64,000 bases of DNA. Origin: an uncultured Porphyromonadaceae bacterium (GTDB taxonomy: Bacteria > Bacteroidota > Bacteroidia > Bacteroidales > Muribaculaceae). The notes below the pieces were generated by a model, which worked only from the letters and a program-made list of their open reading frames with translations, was not told where the DNA came from and did no database searches. The stretch covers positions 1-64,000 of the forward strand of contig CALEUL010000052.1 of assembly GCA_937921035.1 (NCBI GenBank). Reading direction: 5' to 3'. Below are positions 17,540 through 25,805 of this stretch, in pieces. The translations under genes were made by a program, and so were the position numbers. Numbering within the stretch: position 1 is the stretch's first letter; each line of letters starts with the position of its first letter.

Positions 17540-19170
17540 GTCGTTTCATTTTTATAGTATGGCAATAAAAAGGTAATTCCGGTCGCAATTAAAATCAGTA
17601 TTACAGTATTACCGGTAATTTCTTTCATGGCAACTATTGTCGCCTGAATTGTGTCTTCTCCTCTCATAGCCAAGGATGAGAACTGTTCGGACTCAAAACT
17701 ACCTTTACCGGATGCTTTGGCAATATTCATATTCTGGATATGTGTGCCTTCAGACAAAGGATGAGATGCAGTAATATTCTCAGCTAATACAGAAATGTGA
17801 TACTGCTGACGCTCATTCAGCCAGTTTGAATATATAGAGGCACCAATTATCGGAGCGATGGAATTCCGCATCCAAATCATCAAAAATACGAAAGTAGCAA
17901 GATATCTCGACGGAAGACTTTTCATACCAAAAGCAGCCACAAGAGAATAAAGCATAAGAAGCCCTGTGAAATTCAGGACCATTGGCCATATCATATTCTC
18001 GAACAATCCACTTGTATGATATTGGAAATATAATAGACCATTAGATAAGGCCATAAACAGTAATGCGACAATAAATATGGTGCGGAAACGGACTTTTATC
18101 ACGACCAACAGAACTGACAATATCAATCCGGCTAAGCAACCTACAATAGCCCAAATGCTCAGCGAGGCACTATGATAATTACTGATTGAAGTAGAAATCT
18201 TTGAAAATGAACCCACGAATACGTTGGCTGAATTGAATATCATCGCAATCAGAAATAGCAACATCGACATCCAGATATTTCTGAAACGAAATACACCGAG
18301 CGGAAGATAAGCGTCATCGCCATTGCGCATAGATGCTAAAAGGAACAGCCCGGTTGATATGAGCAGAATCGCGGTTGCAATTACGATTTGCCTTGAATCG
18401 AACCAGTCAAGTGTCTTTCCGAATGCAAGAACATAAGCCATGCAACAAAGTGCGACAGCCATAAAAATCATTTCCGGCACCTTCTTCCATTCGGCATGAT
18501 ATTTCTCGTTATTCCTGACATCCGGCATCGTTGTCAGCACCATAAGCATGGCAAAAAGCAACATTCCTACTGTAACATAATACGCGTCCTGCCAACTGTA
18601 CTCACGGGCGAACCAAGCCGTCACAATATTGTTCGACTGTGCAATCAGAAGAATGAAGCAGTAAAGCACAGGCATGAGGAATGTGCGCATCCGCTCCATT
18701 TTGTATTGCATTTCAGACGTAGGAGTTTCCGTCATTGTGAACATCGAAAGGGTGTTTACACCTGTTATATACGGTGCGATTGTGAACGTACAGTTAAGCA
18801 TCACTATCACACGCACAAAACCTGTCAGCAGACAAGCTGCTAAAAGAATCGGAACAGAAGTTGTTACGGCACAGATATAGTTCAGTGGAATCAGCAGTCC
18901 AAAGCACCATAGATATGTGCGACGGACACTCCTTGCCTGAAGGAACCGAACCATGAAAGGCACAAACAGGCACATGCCGATACTTGTGAAAAAGCTTGCA
19001 AGCTGCACTTCCTCTACCAACAGGCCAAGTTCTCCTGACATCTCATTCAGGTTGCTCAGATAGGCGCCTCCGGAGAAAGTGGGCGGCACGAACAGGAACA
19101 TCAGTATCAGGATACCCACTGGCTTGGGCATCCACCGATAGAAAGGGAAATTGCCTGACTTCTCTTCCAT
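17536..19170 (-). CDS. DHA2-type MFS efflux transporter
   Basis: A 544-residue inner-membrane protein with about 14 predicted helices and a C-terminal periplasmic loop before the last helix, as in EmrB-like drug:H+ antiporters. Features seen are the N-terminal FYRWMPKPVGILILMFLFVPPTFSGGAYLSNL, the loop FLQARSVRRTYLW and the final ITGNTVILILIATGITFLLPYY. It starts 1 bp after the HlyD stop. With the HlyD and TolC genes it would form a tripartite EmrAB-TolC-like pump. Substrate unknown. Confidence 0.88.
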   Translation of the reverse strand: MEEKSGNFPFYRWMPKPVGILILMFLFVPPTFSGGAYLSNLNEMSGELGLLVEEVQLASFFTSIGMCLFVPFMVRFLQARSVRRTYLWCFGLLIPLNYICAVTTSVPILLAACLLTGFVRVIVMLNCTFTIAPYITGVNTLSMFTMTETPTSEMQYKMERMRTFLMPVLYCFILLIAQSNNIVTAWFAREYSWQDAYYVTVGMLLFAMLMVLTTMPDVRNNEKYHAEWKKVPEMIFMAVALCCMAYVLAFGKTLDWFDSRQIVIATAILLISTGLFLLASMRNGDDAYLPLGVFRFRNIWMSMLLFLIAMIFNSANVFVGSFSKISTSISNYHSASLSIWAIVGCLAGLILSVLLVVIKVRFRTIFIVALLFMALSNGLLYFQYHTSGLFENMIWPMVLNFTGLLMLYSLVAAFGMKSLPSRYLATFVFLMIWMRNSIAPIIGASIYSNWLNERQQYHISVLAENITASHPLSEGTHIQNMNIAKASGKGSFESEQFSSLAMRGEDTIQATIVAMKEITGNTVILILIATGITFLLPYYKNETT

Positions 19171-19171
19171 G

Positions 19172-20178
19172 TCAATTATCTTTTATATCTATTACAACCT
19201 CGCACATCATTCCGGCCACCATGCGCCGGTTGAGTTCAGTCGACAGTGAATCACTGAAATCTATGCGGACAGGAACACGCTGCTGTATCTTTACGAAATT
19301 TCCGGCTGAATTATCAGTGGGAATCATAGAATATTTGGAACCTGTGGCAGAGCTGATAACCGAGACTCTACCTCGAAAAACTTTCCCGGGGATAGCGTCA
19401 ACGAGAATTTCGGCTTCTTGACCAACTCTTATATTAGCCATCTGAGTCTCCTTGAAATTTGCCACTATCCATTTGGGACCTGCGGGTATAAGGGTAGTTA
19501 TTGTCTGGCCAGGATTGACAAGCTGTCCTGCTTCGATTGACCTGCGGCCGAGGAAGCCATCTGCCGGGGCGATTATAACCGTATATGACAGATTGAGACG
19601 TGCCATCTCGACAGCTGCTTCGGCACGCATAATTGCTGCATCGGCGTTCTCGCGTCGCTGAGTGACTTCGTTTACAGTCGAATGGGCAGCTTCACATTGT
19701 CGTCTCAGGGCATTGACCCTTGCTTTAGCCATATCAAGCTCAGTCCGGTACTGCTCTACTACCACGGGAGTTGTAGCTTTTCGTTCTAAAAGTCTGGAAT
19801 AGCGGTCATAATCGCGTTGCAGCTTTCAATAGTCGATTCAAAGACGGAAGCACTTGTCGATGCGGTGTTTACGGTATTCCCTACGACTTTCCTTACGCTT
19901 CGTGCATCAATCAGAGCGGCTTCGGCCTGATGAAGGACGATGAGATATTCCCGGTCATCAATAATCATCAGTGTATCACCCTTATAGACATACTGATGTT
20001 CCGTGAACCTGATTTCACTGATATATCCGGGCACCTTTACATTTATCGGAGAGATATATTGCTCAATCTGGGCATCATCGGTCTTTTCTGTGCTGTTGTC
20101 AATAAACTGCATTACGATGACCACAATTCCGGCAAGGATAAAGAGAGTGGCGATTATTGTTATGATTTTCTTTTTCAT
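19172..20178 (-). pseudogene. HlyD/EmrA membrane-fusion protein, frameshifted
   Basis: Periplasmic adaptor of the pump, split in two frames. The N-terminal piece (20178-19786) has a membrane anchor (residues 5-25) and the lipoyl half-motif KVPGYISEIRFTEHQYVYKGDTL. The C-terminal piece continues as LQRDYDRYSRLLERKATTPVVVEQY, with LSYTVIIAPADGFLGRRSIEAGQLVNPGQ. The coding-strand sequence gaaagctg needs one more A (plus-strand position about 19824-19826) to read through. The repaired protein is about 335 residues, normal for the family. Either the pump is inactive in this strain or the assembly has an indel. Confidence 0.8.
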
Positions 20179-20185
20179 ATTGCGG

Positions 20186-21526
20186 TTATTTTTCTGTTAA
20201 TGATAAAAGATTTCCCGACAGCCTCAACAGTTCAAGCTGTGCAAGATTGAAAAGGTAATGTGCCTGTGTACGCGCCGACTGAGCCGTCCGCAACTGCATT
20301 TCGTCCTGTAATATCGCTGTCATGGATGAAACACCCTCGCGGTATTGTTCTTGAGTTACTTTGAATACATCGCATGCCTGCTGATAACTTTGTGTCTGTG
20401 TTTGAAATACCTCGATATTATGGTCAAGTTGCAATAAAGCATTGGAATAATCCGTCATTATCTTGTCTTGCAGGAGTTCTGCTCTATTTATGGCCTGCTC
20501 CGCATCATATTTGTGTTGACGTATCTGCAATTTCTTTGAACCGGCATCAAAAATCGGAATGGTGATATTAAGTCCTATAAAGCAGTTGCCGAACCAATTC
20601 TGAGATGATGCTTTTGTATGAAAAAAATGATTGATTTTATCCTGATAACCGAGTGCGCCCGCATATCCTGTCAATGAAATTGTTGGAATATACTCTGCCT
20701 TTATTGCTGTGATTTTACGGTCTATCAGTTCCTTCTGCTTTGTGGCCATCCTGAGTTCAGGAAGTGTATGGCTTATGCCGGATATATTAATCTGGACGAT
20801 ATCCCGGGGCATACGTTCCACTTCAAGCTGTTCCTCTGGCGCGAGGTCGAGAAGAAAACGTAACATATTAAGTTGCTGCGCATAGAGCATTGCAAATTGA
20901 TCTTGCTGTGCTTTAAGATTCTGTAAGTTAATACGGGCTCTGTTCAAATCAACTTCAAGAACTACTCCCTGCTCATACATAGCCTCGGTTATAGCACATA
21001 ATTCCTGCATTCGTGATATATTTTCGTCAGTGAGCATGGTTTGTTCCAGCGATGACTGGGCAAGGTAATATACTTTACCGATTTGCATTGTCAAATCTTC
21101 TACAGCTTTCTCATAGGACAAGTGGCTGAGTTGTTCAACTGTTTTGGCTGCATCAATTGAAGCGTATATAACTTGATTATAAAGCGGCATATTCAACTGC
21201 ACTCCGGCATTGACATTATACTGCATGCTCCGTATAGTTTGCCAAGTCGGGTCCTCCGGGAAATCATTGCCCAGCAATGTCCCGGTTGTTACATTTACCG
21301 GTCGTTTCAGATAGTCTGTAAACTGAAAAACTCCGTTGATAACCGGCAGCAGACGGGCCCGGTTCTGCGAGATTCCGGTGCGACTTTTGTTTATGTCAAT
21401 CCTCGAGTTTTCAAGCGTCAGATTGTTGGCGATGCCTTGGCGGATACATTCCTCCAGTGTCATCACCTGTCCATGACCAATCAGTCCGATTGATAGGAAT
21501 AAAATGAGAATAATTTTTGTCTTCAT
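20186..21526 (-). CDS. TolC-family outer-membrane efflux protein
   Basis: 446 residues with a signal peptide (residues 1-19, MKTKIILILFLSIGLIGHG) and two outer-membrane-efflux repeats rich in long helices (TLEECIRQGIANNLTLENSRIDI near the N-terminus; VFKVTQEQYREGVSSMTAILQDE in the second half). First gene of the operon TolC-HlyD-DHA2-AraC, with short gaps. It is divergent from an AraC gene at 21684. Confidence 0.9.
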   Translation of the reverse strand: MKTKIILILFLSIGLIGHGQVMTLEECIRQGIANNLTLENSRIDINKSRTGISQNRARLLPVINGVFQFTDYLKRPVNVTTGTLLGNDFPEDPTWQTIRSMQYNVNAGVQLNMPLYNQVIYASIDAAKTVEQLSHLSYEKAVEDLTMQIGKVYYLAQSSLEQTMLTDENISRMQELCAITEAMYEQGVVLEVDLNRARINLQNLKAQQDQFAMLYAQQLNMLRFLLDLAPEEQLEVERMPRDIVQINISGISHTLPELRMATKQKELIDRKITAIKAEYIPTISLTGYAGALGYQDKINHFFHTKASSQNWFGNCFIGLNITIPIFDAGSKKLQIRQHKYDAEQAINRAELLQDKIMTDYSNALLQLDHNIEVFQTQTQSYQQACDVFKVTQEQYREGVSSMTAILQDEMQLRTAQSARTQAHYLFNLAQLELLRLSGNLLSLTEK

Positions 21527-21539
21527 ATCTTTTTTGCGG

Positions 21540-21563
21540 CAAAATTAGTTCATGATTATGAAC
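21540..21563 (-). promoter_or_regulatory. Efflux operon -7 box with adjacent palindrome
   Basis: Minus-strand TAATTTTG (complement of 21540-21547) lies 14 nt upstream of the tolC-like ATG. Immediately upstream is the palindrome GTTCAT-N4-ATGAAC (21548-21563), filling the spacer of the promoter. Its position suggests an operator, but its binder is unknown. Confidence 0.5.
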
Positions 21564-21656
21564 GGGGATTCTACAATATTTTGGAATGATTGTGCAATTT
21601 TCCAAATGGGTGGAATATCAACGCGTTCAGATGTTAGGTATATTGGAAATCTGAAT

Positions 21657-21664
21657 TATCTTTG
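21657..21664 (+). promoter_or_regulatory. -7 box of the AraC gene at 21684
   Basis: TATCTTTG at 21657-21664 lies 19 nt before the ATG at 21684, with no good -33 box. It argues for the downstream start of that gene. Confidence 0.5.
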
Positions 21665-21683
21665 CAGTAAAATAATAGGCAAT

Positions 21684-22529
21684 ATGCAAAACAGCTCAAT
21701 ACATAAACGCCCTTTAGGAATTGACGAACTGAACGCCAATCACTATAAGGTTTCAGTTCATAAATATGGTTTCTTTCTATGTAAGGAAGGTACAGCCCGG
21801 ATATTGCTTGGCAACAAGACATACCACATCTCGCAGAATCATTTGTGCATTTATACACCGAATACTTTCTTTCAGATATTGGAGAAAAGTGATGACCTTG
21901 ACGGGATTTTACAGGAGGATTCAGTAGACACGTATTATCCGGCGGTCAGTTCCATTAACATAAGAAAAAGGCTTTCCATGCGCGATAGTCCGATAGTGGT
22001 TATCACTCAAGAAGAGGCAAACAATATCATGACACTGACCGATTCTCTTAATCGGACTCTGGAAATATCAGATTCCAAGAAGGACAATGAAATAATAGGA
22101 AGCATCCATGAAAACTATCTTATATATCTGCGCTATGCCATATGCCTGTGCGTATGCGAGGCTTATTTCAGTAACAATCCTGTGCCGGCAGTTACACAGG
22201 ACAGGGAAGATGTCATATTCAACCAATTCCTTATCTCAGTATATGAACATTGTCACAGAGAGCGTACTGTTCAGTTCTATGCCAATGAGCAACACCTCTC
22301 ACCATATTACTTTTCAACAATAATACGCGACAAAAGCGGCAAAAGTGCGTTACAGTGGATCGAGAATGTTACTATGACTTATGCAAGGCAGTATCTTAAC
22401 GATTCTACAATGAGCATCAAGCAGATAGCGGAACAGCTTAATTTCCCTGACCAATCGACCTTCGGAAGATATTTCAAACATCGTGAAGGTTGTTCTCCTT
22501 CAGAATATAGAATTAACAACAATAAATAG
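21684..22529 (+). CDS. AraC-family transcriptional regulator
   Basis: 281 residues from ATG 21684 (MQNSSIHKRPLGIDELN). The frame is open further upstream, but that part overlaps the promoter. The N-terminal sensing part ends with SGKSALQWIENVTMTYARQYL, followed by the second HTH, IKQIAEQLNFPDQSTFGRYFKHREGCSPSEYR. It is divergent from the efflux operon and 6 bp upstream of an NAD(P)-binding protein gene, so it is a candidate regulator of either. Confidence 0.88.
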   Translation: MQNSSIHKRPLGIDELNANHYKVSVHKYGFFLCKEGTARILLGNKTYHISQNHLCIYTPNTFFQILEKSDDLDGILQEDSVDTYYPAVSSINIRKRLSMRDSPIVVITQEEANNIMTLTDSLNRTLEISDSKKDNEIIGSIHENYLIYLRYAICLCVCEAYFSNNPVPAVTQDREDVIFNQFLISVYEHCHRERTVQFYANEQHLSPYYFSTIIRDKSGKSALQWIENVTMTYARQYLNDSTMSIKQIAEQLNFPDQSTFGRYFKHREGCSPSEYRINNNK

Positions 22530-22535
22530 TATGAT

Positions 22536-23174
22536 ATGAAAATAGCGATTTTCGGTGCAACCGGCATAGTCGGAAGCGCTATAACGACGGAGGCTCTCGC
22601 ACAGGGTTATGAGGTAACAGTCCTGACGCGGGATGCAAAAAGAGTAAAAGAAGCAAGTAGTAAACTGACTGTTATCGAAGGTTCGGTAACAGACCGAGCA
22701 ACTATCAGAAAGGTGCTTGAAGGGCAAAATGCAGTTATTCAATCTTTGGGCATCGGAGGAAAAGGCAACGGTAAACCGACGACCTTCGTGTCGGAAGCCA
22801 ACAAATTGATCATGGAAGAAATGAAACGATTGAAAGTCCGCCGATTCATAGCAATCAGTGTAATCGGCGCTGGGAACAGTTGGAAGTTTCTCCCCTGGAT
22901 ATACCGTAAGTTGATGCCGATTATGATGAAATGGTTTAAGGCAATCATTGATGACAAAAACCGTATGGAACCAATGGTCGAGCGTAGTGGACTTGACTGG
23001 ACTATTGTCCGCTGTACCACTGTTAAAGAGATTCCGGCCAAAGGACACATTAAAGTATCATTGGATGGTCAGGGCATTAAATACAGCATAGCAGCCCCCG
23101 ATATGGCGAAGTTTGTTGTGTCGCAGCTCACCGACAATCGTTGCATGTTCAAAACTCCTGTTATAAGTAATTGA
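22536..23174 (+). CDS. NAD(P)H-binding SDR-like protein
   Basis: A 212-residue atypical short-chain dehydrogenase/NmrA-like protein. It has the Rossmann motif IAIFGATGIVGSAI at residues 3-16 and the helices RRFIAISVIGAG and ERSGLDWTIVRCTTV typical of the NAD(P)H-binding family (PF13460). Probably a cytoplasmic oxidoreductase or redox sensor. Co-transcribed with the AraC gene just upstream. Confidence 0.88.
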   Translation: MKIAIFGATGIVGSAITTEALAQGYEVTVLTRDAKRVKEASSKLTVIEGSVTDRATIRKVLEGQNAVIQSLGIGGKGNGKPTTFVSEANKLIMEEMKRLKVRRFIAISVIGAGNSWKFLPWIYRKLMPIMMKWFKAIIDDKNRMEPMVERSGLDWTIVRCTTVKEIPAKGHIKVSLDGQGIKYSIAAPDMAKFVVSQLTDNRCMFKTPVISN

Positions 23175-23604
23175 TATTTAGATAATGATGGGTACTTAAG
23201 AATGGCATGTTGTTCCTCCTATCAAAATTAATAGCAAGAAGTCTATTGTAATAATACTATGGACTTCATGCTTTCTACAATAATCTGGAACCAGAAAATC
23301 GCAAATTATATAGCGCATGGAAATTATACCCAATTGTCCCAATCGGGTATTCATAACGAGTGCTTCTACTGTTCGTAATCCTCTATATGTGCGGGGTGCC
23401 GCAAGGTCTGTTCATAGGCTCCGGTGCCATAAGCGTGTCGGTGCTGGTGCGGAACACCTTGCATCTCAACGGGAAATACGGTCAGTACGGACTTATGAAA
23501 CTCACATCGATTAAATACAGCCACCGCTACTCTGCCAAAATCACACAATTTTACAAAGGATTTTTGTTGCCAAATATTTCAGATAGGTCTGTGTTAGCAA
23601 CAAT
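23175..23604. other. Gap without a recognisable gene
   Basis: About 430 bp. An open frame around 23360-23580 (ILYMCGVPQGLFIGSGAISVS, then a basic stretch) reads like protein, but has no homology I recognise and no plausible start. It may be a gene remnant. Confidence 0.4.
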
Positions 23605-23646
23605 GTGCCCGGCTCCGCTCAGAAAGCACAGCCGGGCACGTTTTTT
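23605..23646 (+). terminator. Intrinsic terminator
   Basis: GTGCCCGGCT (23605-23614) pairs with AGCCGGGCAC (23630-23639), followed by GTTTTTTC. It can end transcripts from the plus strand and lies just past the stop of the minus-strand gene at 23657, so it may serve both. Confidence 0.85.
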
Positions 23647-23656
23647 CATAAATTAT

Positions 23657-25726
23657 TTAATCTACTCTGATTTTACGGACTTTGCCGTTTTCATTAACAA
23701 TGTAAATGCCGCGATCGAGGTTTAGAGAACCGATGCTTTTGGCTTCCCGTGCGATTACGCGGCCGTCGATAGAGTAAACATCGCATTCCGATGTTCTTTC
23801 GGCATCTATAAGTTCGAGAGAGTTGGTCAGATTTTCAAGCCGGAAGGCCGGTGATAGAATCTGTGTTTGTACGGCCTCGCCGGTGCCTTCCACAGTGATG
23901 CGAAGGTCGTACCACTTGTCGCTGCTTTCGCGGTCTACCGTGTTAAGGGAGGCTGTGTAGTAATTTCCGTATCCTGGTAGATAGAAATACCCCGGAATTT
24001 CGGTAAGCTCCAGAGACGAGAATTCTGTGCTTCCGTGTGGGGCGTATTCAGCTTTGACGGCAGATGGTGCTTTGAAATTGAATTTTTTCAGGCCGTTGAA
24101 CGAGAATGTGGCGGCAGTAATTTCTACAGATGCTTTTTCTTGGTTGTCGAAACGGTCTGTTACATTATCATTATCGCGTAGCTGAAGTGCAGTCACCGTG
24201 GGTATATAGCCGTCAGAAGCTTTATACGACATGCTGGCTGTGTTTACACCTGGTATACTGTTGTCGATTAACACGTTCGACATTTCGATGTCCATTGTAT
24301 AAGTGTCTCCGTCGCCCCATTCGAGCCACTTTACAAAATCGCCAGGCGCAGAACAGATTTCTTTGCCGTCTCGGGTTACACTCAGAGTGCGGTGGTAGCC
24401 GCCGATTTGTTTAAGTTCGGTATCGCTCAGTACGTCAGAGAAATTGTATGAATCGATGCCGAGTTCTTCGCCGTAACGTCCAGTGAATCCGTACTGGAAA
24501 CCGTTATCCCAGATATTTCGGTCGGTTGAGCTAGGAATGCAAACGAGTGCCGGAACGGCATTGGCAAGCAATGCGTCTTCCGGAAGTGGGCTACTGAATC
24601 TTGGATGACCCTTGTCGGGAAAACTACCGCCGTTGAGCATCAGGTTCGATGAGCATACAAGATTCAGTCCGCTTGGTACAAGGCCATCGGATGTCAGGTG
24701 GTATGGCATGGATGATACCGACGCATCGGCCATTGCGATGAGTCCGTCGCGGAGGACAGGATAATACTCATACGTTCCATCGTATTCCTCTGGAGCCCAA
24801 TAATAGCAGCGGTCGGTTAGAAATTCATGATTGTAGTTGCCCATGCCGATATAAGCGCAACACTGCTTGTCGGCGGCAACGAGATATCCTGTCATCGCAA
24901 AAGCCGGAGGGGTTTGAGTCGAGTTCCAGGCCTTGCTCATAGGCGTCTGCGCGAATGAGGCGGATATAGTCTGCCAGTTGCCGGTGGGGCCGTTGTATTC
25001 TTTTTCCATGTCGATTGGTATGACCATGAATACAGGCCCATCCTGCCATGCAAAAGCATCCATTCTTGTAAGGGTGAATCGCTTGGGGATGAGATTGACG
25101 GCAATACTTGTACAGCTTTTGCGGAAGGCAGCTGTTTCGTCCATGAGAATAGTGCCGAAATCATTGTGTCGCAGTACCAGCAGGTGGTCGGCAATGGAGC
25201 AGTTGCCTGCGTCGCCCAGAGCGGGAAGTGTCAGTTCGTTGCCATCTGGAGACTTGCGGCCTATTTCTGTGGAAGTTTTTGCATTGCGCTGGTTGAGCAG
25301 GATGCGTTTGTTGCCGGCGAGTTCCACATTTTCCTCAAACAGGAATATACCCACGCTTTCGTTGTCTGATTTGACATATACGACCACGTCGTATATACCC
25401 GGTTCTGCGTTTATCTGGTAGACAGAGCCAACCAACGAGCCCTGATACATTTTAGGTTTTAGCGGGTCGGCAGATATGGCGAGTACGTTTTGTACTTCCT
25501 GTCCTCTATTGTTATCGAGTATCACGCTTACCGTAATCTGGTCTGAAGAAGCTTCGGCAGCCCGGGCTTTATTCATACTATAGTTGTCTATTACGGTCGT
25601 CTCTATCGGGCATCCAGGCGGTGCGCTTCGAGTGAGCAATGGCGTTATTACATCGGCATCTGCCGTAAAATACGCTGTCATTGCTATGAAAGTCGCAGCG
25701 AGTGTTTGTGTAGTTGTCTTGAGCAT
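23657..25726 (-). CDS. Exported protein with Por-secretion-like C-terminal tail
   Basis: 689 residues, function unrecognised. It has a signal peptide (residues 1-24, MLKTTTQTLAATFIAMTAYF), then a mixed beta-rich body. The ~70-residue C-terminal module contains CDVYSIDGRVIAREAKSIGSLNLDRGIYIV and a basic end (GKVRKIRVD), the pattern of type-A sorting or Por_Secre_tail domains. It lies downstream of another protein of the same architecture (25806-28664), separated by a hairpin. Both are probably surface or periplasmic. Confidence 0.8.
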   Translation of the reverse strand: MLKTTTQTLAATFIAMTAYFTADADVITPLLTRSAPPGCPIETTVIDNYSMNKARAAEASSDQITVSVILDNNRGQEVQNVLAISADPLKPKMYQGSLVGSVYQINAEPGIYDVVVYVKSDNESVGIFLFEENVELAGNKRILLNQRNAKTSTEIGRKSPDGNELTLPALGDAGNCSIADHLLVLRHNDFGTILMDETAAFRKSCTSIAVNLIPKRFTLTRMDAFAWQDGPVFMVIPIDMEKEYNGPTGNWQTISASFAQTPMSKAWNSTQTPPAFAMTGYLVAADKQCCAYIGMGNYNHEFLTDRCYYWAPEEYDGTYEYYPVLRDGLIAMADASVSSMPYHLTSDGLVPSGLNLVCSSNLMLNGGSFPDKGHPRFSSPLPEDALLANAVPALVCIPSSTDRNIWDNGFQYGFTGRYGEELGIDSYNFSDVLSDTELKQIGGYHRTLSVTRDGKEICSAPGDFVKWLEWGDGDTYTMDIEMSNVLIDNSIPGVNTASMSYKASDGYIPTVTALQLRDNDNVTDRFDNQEKASVEITAATFSFNGLKKFNFKAPSAVKAEYAPHGSTEFSSLELTEIPGYFYLPGYGNYYTASLNTVDRESSDKWYDLRITVEGTGEAVQTQILSPAFRLENLTNSLELIDAERTSECDVYSIDGRVIAREAKSIGSLNLDRGIYIVNENGKVRKIRVD

Positions 25727-25757
25727 TGCGATGTTTATTTATGCGATGTCTGTAATA

Positions 25758-25786
25758 AGCGGGAGGACTTGTCCTCCCGCTTTTTT
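25758..25786. terminator. Hairpin between two exported-protein genes
   Basis: AGCGGGAGGAC (25758-25768) and GTCCTCCCGCT (25771-25781) form a perfect 11-bp stem, followed by T6 on the plus strand and TTATTA on the minus strand. It probably attenuates or ends transcription from 28664. Confidence 0.7.
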
Positions 25787-25805
25787 CAATTGTTCTCGGT
25801 GTCCG

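Noticed and set aside
23317..23580. Gene remnant in the 23.2-23.6 kb gap
   Set aside because: One frame reads somewhat like a membrane segment but has no recognisable family or start, so it was listed only as a gap.
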